From positions 1 through 36,396 of the forward strand of contig JAUXRI010000166.1 in NCBI GenBank assembly GCA_030681895.1: a stretch of 36,396 bases of DNA, in the 5' to 3' direction. The DNA comes from Myxococcales bacterium (GTDB lineage: Bacteria > Myxococcota > Myxococcia > Myxococcales > Myxococcaceae). Under the pieces are notes generated by a model. The model saw only the letters and a program-made list of their open reading frames with translations. It was not told the origin of the DNA and ran no database searches. The position numbers and the translations under genes were made by a program. Shown here one piece after another: positions 25,804-33,315 of this stretch. Position 1 is the stretch's first letter. Each line of letters begins with the position of its first letter.

Positions 25804-26562
25804 TCAGGGCAGGTCGGTCTTCAGCAGCTCCTCGAAGATCACGCCGCACGCCTTCTCGAACAGCCGGTTCGACGCGATGACGCCACCGCAGTGGTTCGGC
25901 TCGCGCGCGAAGGTGAGCGCTCGACACTGCCGCAGCGCCGCGTCCCAGAAGGGCTCGGAGCCGCGGGGCAGCAGGAAGTCGTGGATCAACTCCTGCGGCC
26001 ACGGCACCAGCGTGAACGGGTCGGCGTCGCTCGGCGTGACGAAGCAGTCGAGATCGAAGTCGAGGAGCGAGTGCGCGGCCGATGTGAGCACCTCGAGCGC
26101 GCGGCGATCGTCGAGCAGCCGCTCCAGCGTCGGCGCGGTGAAGACGTGATGAACGACGCCATCGCTCGTGGTGAACGACGGCTCCCGCCTCGCGCCCTGC
26201 GGCCACGCGCGCGCGACGGCGATCACGTCTGACACGAGGCCCGCCTCCATCGCCGCGAAGATGTGATCGACGTTGCGCTCGTTGAGCTTCTGGCGCGCGT
26301 GCTCGTCGTAGGCAGCGGCCGTCCACCCTTTCGCGGGTGGATTCACCGGCGCGACGAGATCGAAGTGTCGATCGAACGTCACCAACACGGCAGGCGCCCC
26401 AGCCTCCGCGATCGCCCAACACGGCAGCGCCAGGCGATGCGGGTCGAACAAGAACCCGCGCGACGGCCCGCGACCCGACAACGCCAGCTCGATGATTCCC
26501 GGGAAGCTCACGGGCACGCGCTTACCTCTGGAGTGCGTCAGCGCCAACGTGTGCAGCCGCAT
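25804..26562 (-). CDS. UPF0489-family protein, arginase-like fold (peptide arginase relative)
   Basis: About 252 residues from the ATG at 26562; the frame is open to 26703 but the extra part is low-complexity. The family hallmarks are present: DPHRLALPCW near 40-49, TFDRHFDLV with Asp64, His66 and Asp68 in a DxHxD metal-site pattern, and LLDFDLDCFV with a second Asp pair. UPF0489 members share the arginase/deacetylase fold. Some from natural-product clusters (OspR) are peptide arginases that convert Arg to Ornithine, while the eukaryotic relative C5orf22 has no assigned activity. No precursor peptide or RiPP enzyme is seen beside it, so the substrate is open. It would be cytoplasmic and probably bind manganese. 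Confidence 0.8.
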   Translation of the reverse strand: MRLHTLALTHSRGKRVPVSFPGIIELALSGRGPSRGFLFDPHRLALPCWAIAEAGAPAVLVTFDRHFDLVAPVNPPAKGWTAAAYDEHARQKLNERNVDHIFAAMEAGLVSDVIAVARAWPQGARREPSFTTSDGVVHHVFTAPTLERLLDDRRALEVLTSAAHSLLDFDLDCFVTPSDADPFTLVPWPQELIHDFLLPRGSEPFWDAALRQCRALTFAREPNHCGGVIASNRLFEKACGVIFEELLKTDLP

Positions 26563-26657
26563 TCGACGAGTCGCGATCCCTCCACGAGGCACGGCCGACC
26601 CCGCCGCCCCTCCGGCGAACTCTGCCGATTTGCTCGGCGCGCACGGCGGCAACCGCC

Positions 26658-27323
26658 TTGCACTGTGTTCTGTCCGTGCTGTCACTCTTCGCCACCGCTG
26701 CACTGCTCTTCAACGCCGAAGTCGAGGCGTCAGAGGTGGTCGAGCCCGAGCCGGTCGTCGAGGCCGAGACCGCGGAGGTGAATCCGACTCCCGCCGCGCC
26801 GCTGGTGACGTCGGAAGGCGACGTCGCGGGCGCAGACGAGTCGCACCCGTACTTTGGAGTGCAAGGCGACGTGGGTCTGCCCGATGGGGCCGGGGCGTCG
26901 CTGCTGGTGATGCCGGTGTCGTGGATGCGCCTTCACGTCGGCGGCCTCGCGACCCTCTCGGGGTCGGGCGCTCGGGCCGGGCTGACGTTGGTGGCGTTTC
27001 CGAAGTCGGGCGTGCGGCCGATACTCGGCGTCGAAGGTGGCTATGCCTTCTCGGGCAGCGCCACCTGGATTCCGTACCTGGGCACGCTCCCGGTGTTGTC
27101 TCGCGCGCTCGAGCAGGTCAGCTACGGCTGGGGCTCGGCGCACGTCGGCTTCGAGTTGGGCTCGCCACACTTCGCCATCGTGCTGCGCGGCGGGCTCTCG
27201 TACGTCGACCTGACCTTCGCCGGCCCACGCCTCGACGTGGGAGGCGCCACCCTTTCGGCTTCCTCGATGACGCTCAGGGGCATCATCCCCTCGGCGCGGG
27301 CAGGGTTGATGATCGCCTTCTAG
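26658..27323 (+). CDS. Exported beta-rich protein, probable outer-membrane protein
   Basis: About 221 residues if translation starts at the TTG at 26658; a GTG at 26676 is an alternative, and the choice is uncertain. A hydrophobic signal (LSVLSLFATAALLF) is followed by an acidic Glu/Val/Pro-rich linker (about 24-60). The rest is a series of Gly/aromatic strands (HPYFGVQGDVGLP, LHVGGLATLSG, VEGGYAFSGSATW, AHVGFELG) ending in ARAGLMIAF, with the terminal Phe typical of outer-membrane barrels. No family is recognised. A strong terminator-like hairpin follows the stop. Confidence 0.65.
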   Translation: MHCVLSVLSLFATAALLFNAEVEASEVVEPEPVVEAETAEVNPTPAAPLVTSEGDVAGADESHPYFGVQGDVGLPDGAGASLLVMPVSWMRLHVGGLATLSGSGARAGLTLVAFPKSGVRPILGVEGGYAFSGSATWIPYLGTLPVLSRALEQVSYGWGSAHVGFELGSPHFAIVLRGGLSYVDLTFAGPRLDVGGATLSASSMTLRGIIPSARAGLMIAF

Positions 27324-27330
27324 TTTCGCT

Positions 27331-27382
27331 CGCCCGGTGCGCACGTCCCCCTCCCCCCACGCGCACCCGGGCGGGCACTTTT
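27331..27382 (+). terminator. Probable intrinsic terminator
   Basis: CGCCCGGTGCGC (27331-27342) pairs with GCGCACCCGGGCG (27361-27373), giving a 12-bp GC stem with one bulge and an 18-nt C-rich loop. TTTT follows at 27379-27382 after a short spacer. It lies 8 nt after the stop of the outer-membrane-like gene and before the next plus-strand gene, so termination there is plausible; the T-run is short. Confidence 0.6.
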
Positions 27383-27401
27383 CGGAAGCAGAAAGCCTCC
27401 C

Positions 27402-27929
27402 ATGCGTCTCTCATCCCTGCTGCCCGCGCTGCTCCTCACTGCCTGTGGCGACGTCCTCTACCTCGAGGGCTCGGTGAACCAGCTGTGCCAGAAGCTGCCG
27501 GCGCAGAGCTTCCAGGTGACGGGCGTTCACGGCCCGACGGTGCCGGCCACCAGCATGGAGCGCCGGTTCGACTTCGACATCACCGCGCAGCTGCCGAAGC
27601 AGCTCGAGCGCGCGCAGCTCACCATCGGGCTGGAGCGGATGACGGTGACCTCCAACGGCCAGACCGACCTGCGCTTCATCGAGGCCGCGAAGGTGACGCT
27701 GGAGCCGCCTCCGAAGTCGAACCTGCCGCCGCGCGTCGTGTTTCGTGCGACCGAGTCGAGCCCCAGCATGGTGCGCTTCGATGGCGACGACATCGAGCTG
27801 GTGCCGTACCTGCAGGCGGGCGTGCTCTCGTACACGGTGGCGCTGTCGGCCGCGGCGATGCCCACCACGATGGTCGCCGACATCGACGCCTGCGCAAACG
27901 TCGCGCTGCGCTGGGACTACGCGCGGTAG
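27402..27929 (+). CDS. Small lipoprotein of unknown function
   Basis: A 175-residue protein with a clear lipoprotein signal (MRLSSLLPALLLTACGD, Cys15). The mature part is beta-rich (RRFDFDITAQLP, AQLTIGLERMTVTS, LSYTVALSAAAMP) with additional Cys residues at about 29 and 166 that could pair. I recognise no family. The Asp after the lipid Cys is at position +3, which says nothing decisive about sorting in this group. A purine-rich stretch upstream (GGAAGCAGAAAG) may include the ribosome binding site. It may start a transcript that also includes the PilZ gene 44 nt downstream. Confidence 0.75.
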   Translation: MRLSSLLPALLLTACGDVLYLEGSVNQLCQKLPAQSFQVTGVHGPTVPATSMERRFDFDITAQLPKQLERAQLTIGLERMTVTSNGQTDLRFIEAAKVTLEPPPKSNLPPRVVFRATESSPSMVRFDGDDIELVPYLQAGVLSYTVALSAAAMPTTMVADIDACANVALRWDYAR

Positions 27930-27973
27930 CCGCTTCCTGGTGCGTCGTTCTCGCGGGGGTAACCTGCCGGGCC

Positions 27974-28585
27974 GTGAGTCCCGCCAACCGTCGGCGCCAT
28001 GCCCGGGTGAAGCCGCAGCAGGTGACGGCGCGTATCCGGTCTGCCGGCGGGCTGCACATCGGCCTCGGCATCGAGAACATCTCGGTCGGCGGTGCCTTCG
28101 TGCGCTGCAACACCGTCATTCCCGTCGCCAGCCGGGTCTCGCTCGAGATCAGCCGCGTCGGCGCCGGACAGCCGATGGTCGTGCCCGCGAAGGTGACGAC
28201 CTGCGTGAGCCCCGCTGACGCCCTGCGCCTGAACCGGGCCGCCGGCGTCGGGCTCGAGTTCCTCTCGGTGGCACCGCACGTCGAGTCGTGGCTCACCAGC
28301 ACCGTCGCCGCGCTCTTGCCGAAGCCAGTGGCCCCTGCGCCTCCGGTGCTCGAGCCCGTGCGGGTGCGGCGAACCCTGCCGTCGAATCGACCCGCGCCGG
28401 CTCCTGTCGGCGACCCCGAGGTCACGCAGCCCGCCATTCAGGTCGCCTCGGTCCAGCGACCGGACGCTGCGCTGCAGCAGGAGCTCGCTGCGCTGCGCAC
28501 GAAGCTCTCGAAGCACGAGGCGCTCATCGCTGAGCTCACCGTCGAGAATCGGAAGCTGAAGTCGCTGCTCAAGAGCCGACGCTGA
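27974..28585 (+). CDS. PilZ-domain protein with C-terminal coiled coil
   Basis: About 203 residues from the GTG at 27974; the frame is open far upstream but that part overlaps other genes in other frames. The c-di-GMP-binding pattern is present: RxxxR at Arg7-Arg11 (within RRRHAR) and NxSxxG at Asn35-Gly40 (NISVGG). The expected strands follow to about residue 115. A Pro/Ala/Arg linker then leads to a leucine-rich coiled coil over the last ~40 residues (LQQELAALRTKLSKHEALIA). The protein is cytoplasmic and probably couples c-di-GMP to a partner through the coiled coil. PilZ proteins are numerous in myxobacteria and the target is not evident. No strong ribosome binding site is seen. Confidence 0.82.
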   Translation: MSPANRRRHARVKPQQVTARIRSAGGLHIGLGIENISVGGAFVRCNTVIPVASRVSLEISRVGAGQPMVVPAKVTTCVSPADALRLNRAAGVGLEFLSVAPHVESWLTSTVAALLPKPVAPAPPVLEPVRVRRTLPSNRPAPAPVGDPEVTQPAIQVASVQRPDAALQQELAALRTKLSKHEALIAELTVENRKLKSLLKSRR

Positions 28586-28839
28586 GTCGCAAGTCACCGC
28601 TCCGCAACCACGAGCGAGCCCTTTTGAGCGGACGTCGCCGGCCTTCGTCGAGCGCCTGCTCGAACGCGCCGTCACCTGCTCCGGCGACAACAGGGAGGCC
28701 CGGCCGTGCCCTTCACCCTACCGACCTTCGTGCGCGAGGGTCGTGCGCCAGGAAGCAGCACGTCTGGGAAGGAGCGCTCTCTCGACTCGCAGTGTCGAGC
28801 ACACTGGAACGGCGAGCGGGCCGCGCTACACGGGTGCCC

Positions 28840-29619
28840 ATGAACCTCGGACTCGACGGCAAGGTCGCGCTCATCACCGGCAGCTCGCGCGGCATCGGCC
28901 AGCACACCGCGCTGACCCTCGCGAAGGAGGGCTGCGACGTCGCCATCAGCGGGCGCACCCAGGCCACGCTCGAGAGCGCCGCGAAGACGTTGCGAGAGAC
29001 GGGCCGAAAGGTGAGCGCGACGCAGGTCGATCTGCTCGAGGCCGGCGGGGTGGAGCGCTTCGTCACCGAGGCCGTGAGCGCGCTCGGCCGCCTCGACGTG
29101 GTGGTGGCGAACGTGGGCGGCACCTTCGGCGGCAACTTCCTCGACACGCCCGCCTCGGACTGGGTGAAGACCTTCGAGGTCAACCTGGTGCAGGCGGTGC
29201 GCGTGATTCAAGCGGCGGTGCCGCACCTGTCGAAGAGCGACGCGCCGAGCGTCGTCATCGTCGCCAGCATCTCGGGCTCACGACCCGGCCCGCGGGCGCA
29301 GTACGGCGTGGCGAAGGCCGGTGAAATTCAGCTGGCCTCGGCGCTCTCACGTGAGCTCGCGCCTCAGCGCATTCGCGTCAACACGGTGAGCCCGGGCAGC
29401 ATCCTCTGGGAGGGCGGCTCGTGGCACAAACGCGCGAGCACCATGCCCGACGTCATCGACGACTTCGTGGCGCGCGAGTTTCCGTGGGGGCGCATGGGCA
29501 CCCTCGACGAGATCGCCAACGTCATCACCTTCGTCGCCTCACCACGGGCGAGCTGGGTCAACGGCGCCAACGTCGTCGTCGACGGAGCGCAGGGTCAGCC
29601 CACCATCAAGCTGCCCTGA
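28840..29619 (+). CDS. Short-chain dehydrogenase/reductase (FabG-like)
   Basis: A 259-residue NAD(P)-dependent oxidoreductase. TGSSRGIG (13-20) is the cofactor-binding Gly motif and the Arg suits NADPH. NVGG (91-94) replaces the usual NNAG. Catalytic residues are Asn114, Ser143, Tyr155 and Lys159 (YGVAK). The C-terminus has VNTVSPGSI and SWVNGANVVVDGAQ as in FabG-type reductases. The start is the ATG at 28840; the frame is open from 28624, but the family begins here. The preceding 254-nt gap (28586-28839) shows no other gene and no convincing promoter. The substrate is unknown. The stop is 4 nt from that of the convergent Cys-rich gene. Confidence 0.92.
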   Translation: MNLGLDGKVALITGSSRGIGQHTALTLAKEGCDVAISGRTQATLESAAKTLRETGRKVSATQVDLLEAGGVERFVTEAVSALGRLDVVVANVGGTFGGNFLDTPASDWVKTFEVNLVQAVRVIQAAVPHLSKSDAPSVVIVASISGSRPGPRAQYGVAKAGEIQLASALSRELAPQRIRVNTVSPGSILWEGGSWHKRASTMPDVIDDFVAREFPWGRMGTLDEIANVITFVASPRASWVNGANVVVDGAQGQPTIKLP

Positions 29620-29622
29620 GCT

Positions 29623-32385
29623 TCAGCCGCAGCTCGGGCTGACGTCGCGCACCGGGCTGAGCACCGTCTCGTTGTAGGTGACGACACAGCTCGAGAACCC
29701 GATGCTGGTGCTGGTGGTGACGTCGATGAGGACCGCGCCCGCCGCGCCACCACCGCCGCCGCCGCCAGCCTCGTAGAAGCCGTTGTTCACGCTGTCGTTG
29801 TAGGTCGTGCCCGGCTGGCCCGGCCCCGGAGTCGCGTAGGTCGCTCCGCCGTTGCCGCCGTTGCCGCCGTTGAACGAGCCGAGGCCACCGCCCGACGCTC
29901 CCAGGAAGCCGGGAATCACGTTTCCGTTTTCGCCATCGCGACCGCCGCCGAAGAGGAAGCCGAGGTCGACGATGCCGCCGCCTTCGCCGCCGCCGCCACC
30001 GTTCGAGAGCACCACCGAGCGCGTCACCGCGATGTACGGGCCCTGGATGATGATGGAGCCGCCGCTGCCGCCACCGCCGCCGCCGCCCGGCCCAGTCATG
30101 CCCGCGCCACCTGAACCGGTGCCGCCAGCGCCGTTCACCAGAATGCGCGAGTCATCCATCAAGATGCCGTAGCGGGCGACGAGCTGTACCGAGCCACCAC
30201 CGGCGCCGCCGATGCCTCCCTGCGTGCCGCCGCCGTTGCCACCCGGGCAGCCGCCGACCAGGCCGAAGCGCGTGCGACCGCGAATGGTGCCGGCGACGCC
30301 GCCAGTGCCGAACGTGCTGCCACCACCGCCGACCGCTCCGGCCGTGTGGAAGCTGCCTGCGCCACCAGCGCCTGCCGCGGTGTTGGAGTTCGCTGAGCCG
30401 TTGCCGCCTGCCGAGGTTCCACAGTTGAGGTTGCCGCCAGGCCCGGGCGTGGTGCCGTAGCCGGAGGCGTCGATGGTGGCGTTGTTCAGCAGCATGCCCG
30501 TGTAGGCGAGGAAGATGACAGGCCGGTTGCCGACGAGCCGCAGGTTGCTCCCCGCGTTCATCGAGAATTGATCGAAGGCGAGCACGACGGCGGGGCCGGT
30601 CGGCGTCATGATCTCTGCGACGAGGGGCCGCCCAGCCCACCCACCGGCGAAGGTGAGGTTGGTGCTGTTGAAGCTGGCGCCGCCCGAGATGCTGATGGTG
30701 CCCTCCGCGGGCCGGCCGAGGTTCGGCGCGGTCGGGTCGACGTTGGCGGGCGTGAAGCCGAACTGCACGCCGGGGCGCGGGCCGCACGAACCGTCAGGGC
30801 GACAGACCTCGTTGGGGTTGGGGCAGGTGCCAGAGAAGTTGGGCGAGTACAGACACGTCGCGTTGAACTGACAGGTGCCCTGCGCCTGCCAGCACGGACC
30901 GGCCGGCGGCGTGTTGCAGGTGAGGGTCGTCGCGGCGCGGCAGGCTCCGGCCTGACACGTCTCTCCGTACGTGCAGTTGTTTCCGTCGATGCACAGCTGC
31001 GCGTTGCAGGAGGGATCGGCGCAGTCCGCGAGGCCGTTGCCGTTGTCGTCGATGCCGTTGGCGCACGAGACCTCGGTGCATTGCCACGGCAGACACGGGC
31101 CGCCGACGGCGCCACCGTCGGGCAGCGTCGACACGCCACCGCCGGGACCAACGATGCCGATGATGCCGCCGTCGGGGCCGATGACGACGCCGAGCCCGCC
31201 ATCAGGAAGCCGTGGTGCGCCACCATCGGGGAGCGAAGGAATGCACAGGCCCGCCGCGCAGCCGTAGCCCGTTGGACAGTTCACCGTCGCGCACGCGGTC
31301 GGCACACAGCCACCGTTCTGACTGCAGGCCTGGCCCGTCGGACACGGAGTGCCGTTCGGTCCGCACGAGGCGGGAACACAGGCGCCTTGTGCGCAGGCCT
31401 GACCCATCGGGCACGTGACGCCAATGCAGCGCGTCTCGGTGCAGGTGTTGTTGATGCAGACCTGCGTCGGGCTGCAGCGCCCCTGACATGCCAGGGTGCC
31501 CGGACCAGCGCCTGAGCCGCCGGTGCCTGCGCCGTTGCCTGCTCCGGAGCCACCCGTGCCTGCGCCGTTGCCTGCGCCTGAGCCACCCGTACCTGCGCCG
31601 TTGCCTGCGCCAGAGCCACCCGTGCCTGCGCCGTTGCCGGCTCCAGAGCCACCCGTGCCTGCGCCGTTGCCTGCGCCAGAGCCACCGGTGCCTGCGCCGT
31701 TGCCTGCTCCAGAGCCACCGGTGCCTGCGCCGTTGCCTGCTCCAGAGCCACCCGTGCCCGCGCCGTTGCCTGCGCCAGTGCCGCCACCCGTTCCGTTCCC
31801 TGCTCCGGTGCCCGCGCCCGTTCCGTTGCCTGCGCCCGTGCCTCCGCCCTGCGCCTGCGGCACCATGCTGGGGCCGGGACCCGTTCCGGGACCGCCACCA
31901 GCACCACCGCGGTCGTAACACTTGCCGTCTGCTGCACAGCGCTGGTCGCCCGCGCACGTCACCCCGAGGCACTTCTTCGAGATGCACTCCTGCTCGACGC
32001 AGACCTCAGTGCCGGTGCAGATGTCGAACTCACAGGTGCGGACGTAACAACCGCCCTTCACGCACGCGCCGCCGCCCGCACAGCTCTTGCCCACGCACTG
32101 CTCGTCGGTGCACACGCCGCCCGCGCAGACCTGGCCGTCGCCGCACGAGCGGTTGGCGCAGGCGCGTGAGTAACAGGAGCCACTCACACAGGACTGATCG
32201 TCTGGGCACGCCGTGTCGGGGCAGACAGCCTTCGCGACACAGATCTTCGCGGGGCCACAGACGTCGGTCCCCATGCACTCGCTGTCGAACGTGCAAGGCG
32301 TGCCGGGAGGTGGCGCCCCGCAGCTGCTGCAGGACGAGAGCCAGAGAACGACGCACGACAGGACGACCTGAATTTGGAGTCGCAT
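29623..32385 (-). CDS. Very large Cys-rich and Gly-rich surface lipoprotein with 11-residue repeats
   Basis: A 920-residue lipoprotein (lipobox LSSC, Cys19). Residues ~20-160 are a run of short Cys-rich modules with regular CxxxxC/CxxGxC spacing (for example CTFDSECMGTDVC). A Gly/Ala/Asn/Thr-rich linker follows, with eight GAGNGAGTG units in an 11-residue period (roughly 185-290), then more Cys modules (~300-375) and a Gly/Asp linker. A MopE-like motif (CANGIDDNGNGLADC) is next, and finally a ~370-residue Gly-rich domain (GGNGGGTQGGIGGAGGGS). This mosaic is typical of secreted myxobacterial surface proteins. A structural or adhesive role is likely but not shown. Nothing enzymatic is visible. 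Confidence 0.8.
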   Translation of the reverse strand: MRLQIQVVLSCVVLWLSSCSSCGAPPPGTPCTFDSECMGTDVCGPAKICVAKAVCPDTACPDDQSCVSGSCYSRACANRSCGDGQVCAGGVCTDEQCVGKSCAGGGACVKGGCYVRTCEFDICTGTEVCVEQECISKKCLGVTCAGDQRCAADGKCYDRGGAGGGPGTGPGPSMVPQAQGGGTGAGNGTGAGTGAGNGTGGGTGAGNGAGTGGSGAGNGAGTGGSGAGNGAGTGGSGAGNGAGTGGSGAGNGAGTGGSGAGNGAGTGGSGAGNGAGTGGSGAGNGAGTGGSGAGPGTLACQGRCSPTQVCINNTCTETRCIGVTCPMGQACAQGACVPASCGPNGTPCPTGQACSQNGGCVPTACATVNCPTGYGCAAGLCIPSLPDGGAPRLPDGGLGVVIGPDGGIIGIVGPGGGVSTLPDGGAVGGPCLPWQCTEVSCANGIDDNGNGLADCADPSCNAQLCIDGNNCTYGETCQAGACRAATTLTCNTPPAGPCWQAQGTCQFNATCLYSPNFSGTCPNPNEVCRPDGSCGPRPGVQFGFTPANVDPTAPNLGRPAEGTISISGGASFNSTNLTFAGGWAGRPLVAEIMTPTGPAVVLAFDQFSMNAGSNLRLVGNRPVIFLAYTGMLLNNATIDASGYGTTPGPGGNLNCGTSAGGNGSANSNTAAGAGGAGSFHTAGAVGGGGSTFGTGGVAGTIRGRTRFGLVGGCPGGNGGGTQGGIGGAGGGSVQLVARYGILMDDSRILVNGAGGTGSGGAGMTGPGGGGGGGSGGSIIIQGPYIAVTRSVVLSNGGGGGEGGGIVDLGFLFGGGRDGENGNVIPGFLGASGGGLGSFNGGNGGNGGATYATPGPGQPGTTYNDSVNNGFYEAGGGGGGGAAGAVLIDVTTSTSIGFSSCVVTYNETVLSPVRDVSPSCG
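31505..31800. repeat. 33-bp coding minisatellite
   Basis: Eight near-identical 33-bp units, each containing CCTGCGCCGTTGCCTG on the plus strand, encode an 11-residue Gly-rich period (GSGAGNGAGTG) on the minus strand within the large Cys/Gly-rich lipoprotein. Differences are mostly third-position changes. Less regular related units (GTGAGNGTG) extend to about 31850. The unit length is a multiple of three, so copy-number change would keep the frame. Confidence 0.9.
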
Positions 32386-32476
32386 CGCGGTGCACTCTAG
32401 CTGGGGACGCTGGCGATCACGCGGTTGGCGTCCGTTCGTCCGATGCGGTGTCGTGACGTGTGGGACAACCGGGGCG

Positions 32477-33043
32477 TCAGAGCAGCAGCCAGGGGCGACG
32501 AACGAGGGCTGCCACCTCGCGCAGCGTCCACCTCATTCGGCTCGGGAGCGAGAGCGCGCGAGTGACTGGCGCCGCTGAGACGATGAGGCCAGCCCGACGA
32601 AAGTGGGCCACGGCGCGCCAGGCGTGAAAGTCATCAGTGACGAGCCAGACGTCGCTGAGTCGCTCGTCGCGGAGGAGCTCCACGGTGCGCCTCGCGTTGT
32701 CGAAGGTCGAGTGGCTCGCAGGCTCCAGCAGGCACGCCTCGGGAGCGACGCCAGCGGCGATGGCGAGCTGCCTGGCGACCTCGGCTTCGGACACGGCGCC
32801 GGGCCCGGCTCCTGAGAAGACGAGCTTCGCGCCGGCGCCTGCTCGATGGAGCGCGACCGCATGCTGCACCCGCGCCACCAGCGCCTCCGACGGCGTGCCG
32901 TCAGCCAGGACGCGCGCGCCGAGGACGACGATGGCCTGACGCGGCGACGGCTCCACATGTCGCCTCCCGAAGCGATGCACGCGCAGGGCGAGCCCGCTCA
33001 CCGAGAGGACCACGACGGCGATGACGAGCAGCACCGGCGTCAT
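32477..33043 (-). CDS. YdcF/SanA-type (DUF218) membrane-anchored protein
   Basis: A 188-residue protein with one N-terminal membrane helix (residues ~3-20) and a DUF218 domain. The conserved blocks are AIVVLGARVLADGTPSEAL, KLVFSGAGPGAVSEAEV, HSTFDNARRTVELL and VWLVTDDFHAWRA. Members such as SanA and ElyC act in envelope integrity and peptidoglycan precursor handling; the biochemical activity is not settled. The ATG at 33043 overlaps the TGA of an upstream 39-codon ORF by ATGA, marking it as the last cistron of a coupled set. A GTG 6 nt upstream is an alternative start. The next gene on the strand starts 91 nt after its stop; I see no clear terminator or promoter there. Confidence 0.88.
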   Translation of the reverse strand: MTPVLLVIAVVVLSVSGLALRVHRFGRRHVEPSPRQAIVVLGARVLADGTPSEALVARVQHAVALHRAGAGAKLVFSGAGPGAVSEAEVARQLAIAAGVAPEACLLEPASHSTFDNARRTVELLRDERLSDVWLVTDDFHAWRAVAHFRRAGLIVSAAPVTRALSLPSRMRWTLREVAALVRRPWLLL

Positions 33044-33159
33044 CGCCACGCCACGACCGGGACGGGCGGCTGTCTCAGCGCTCCCAGGCGGAGAATGCCT
33101 CGCGTCGGCACCAGGCGTGTGTTCAGGCAGCCGCCCGCGGCGGGATCGGCCCGCGTCAC
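33040..33159 (-). CDS. Short coupled ORF (39 codons) linking to the YdcF-like gene
   Basis: Starts at a GTG whose last two bases begin the TGA of the previous short ORF (GTGA) and stops with a TGA that overlaps the ATG of the YdcF-like gene (ATGA). The first ~8 codons (TRADPAAGG) derive from a third, decayed copy of the 80-bp duplication; the rest shows no similarity. It may be a mere ribosome-bridging leftover or a true small protein. No independent ribosome binding site is seen. Confidence 0.4.
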   Translation of the reverse strand: MTRADPAAGGCLNTRLVPTRGILRLGALRQPPVPVVAWR

Positions 33160-33315
33160 TTCGCGCTCCGCTTCACGTGACGACTGCCCAAGGCGAAGTC
33201 GAGAGAGCGCGTGCCCGCCGCGGCATCGCCCGCGGTCATTTCGCGCTCCGCTTGACGTGACGACTGCCCGAGGCGAGCTCGAGATAGAGCGTGCCTGCGG
33301 CGGCATCGGGAAACG
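33130..33315. repeat. 80-bp tandem duplication of a gene's 3' end
   Basis: Positions 33236-33315 (the last codons and stop of the transglutaminase-like gene) are repeated at 33156-33235 with roughly 85 percent identity by eye. A third, partial copy is seen at about 33130-33155. The segment TTCGCGCTCCGCTT next to the stop is identical in both full copies. Because 80 is not a multiple of three, each copy shifts frame, yet each carries a start overlapping the preceding stop. Confidence 0.85.
33156..33239 (-). CDS. 27-residue ORF made by duplication of the upstream gene's C-terminus
   Basis: The ATG at 33237-33239 overlaps the TGA of the transglutaminase-like gene (ATGA). The peptide MTAGDAAAGTRSLDFALG ends in the same GSRHVKRSAK tail as the upstream protein. 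The two base changes in the last ten codons (GTC/GTG, AAA/AAG) are both synonymous. It is followed by a GTGA overlap with the next short ORF. Real translation is plausible through coupling but unproven. Confidence 0.45.
   Translation of the reverse strand: MTAGDAAAGTRSLDFALGSRHVKRSAK

Noticed and set aside
26492..27973. The long open frame upstream of the PilZ gene, suggesting a 697-residue protein.
   Set aside because: The upstream part overlaps two convincing genes in other frames and is Arg-rich low-complexity sequence; PilZ homology begins at the GTG at 27974.
31496..31918. A plus-strand frame encoding a Pro/Ala repeat (PAPLPAPEPPV).
   Set aside because: It is the reverse complement of the Gly-rich repeat in the minus-strand lipoprotein, which has a signal peptide and Cys modules; no start context supports the plus frame.
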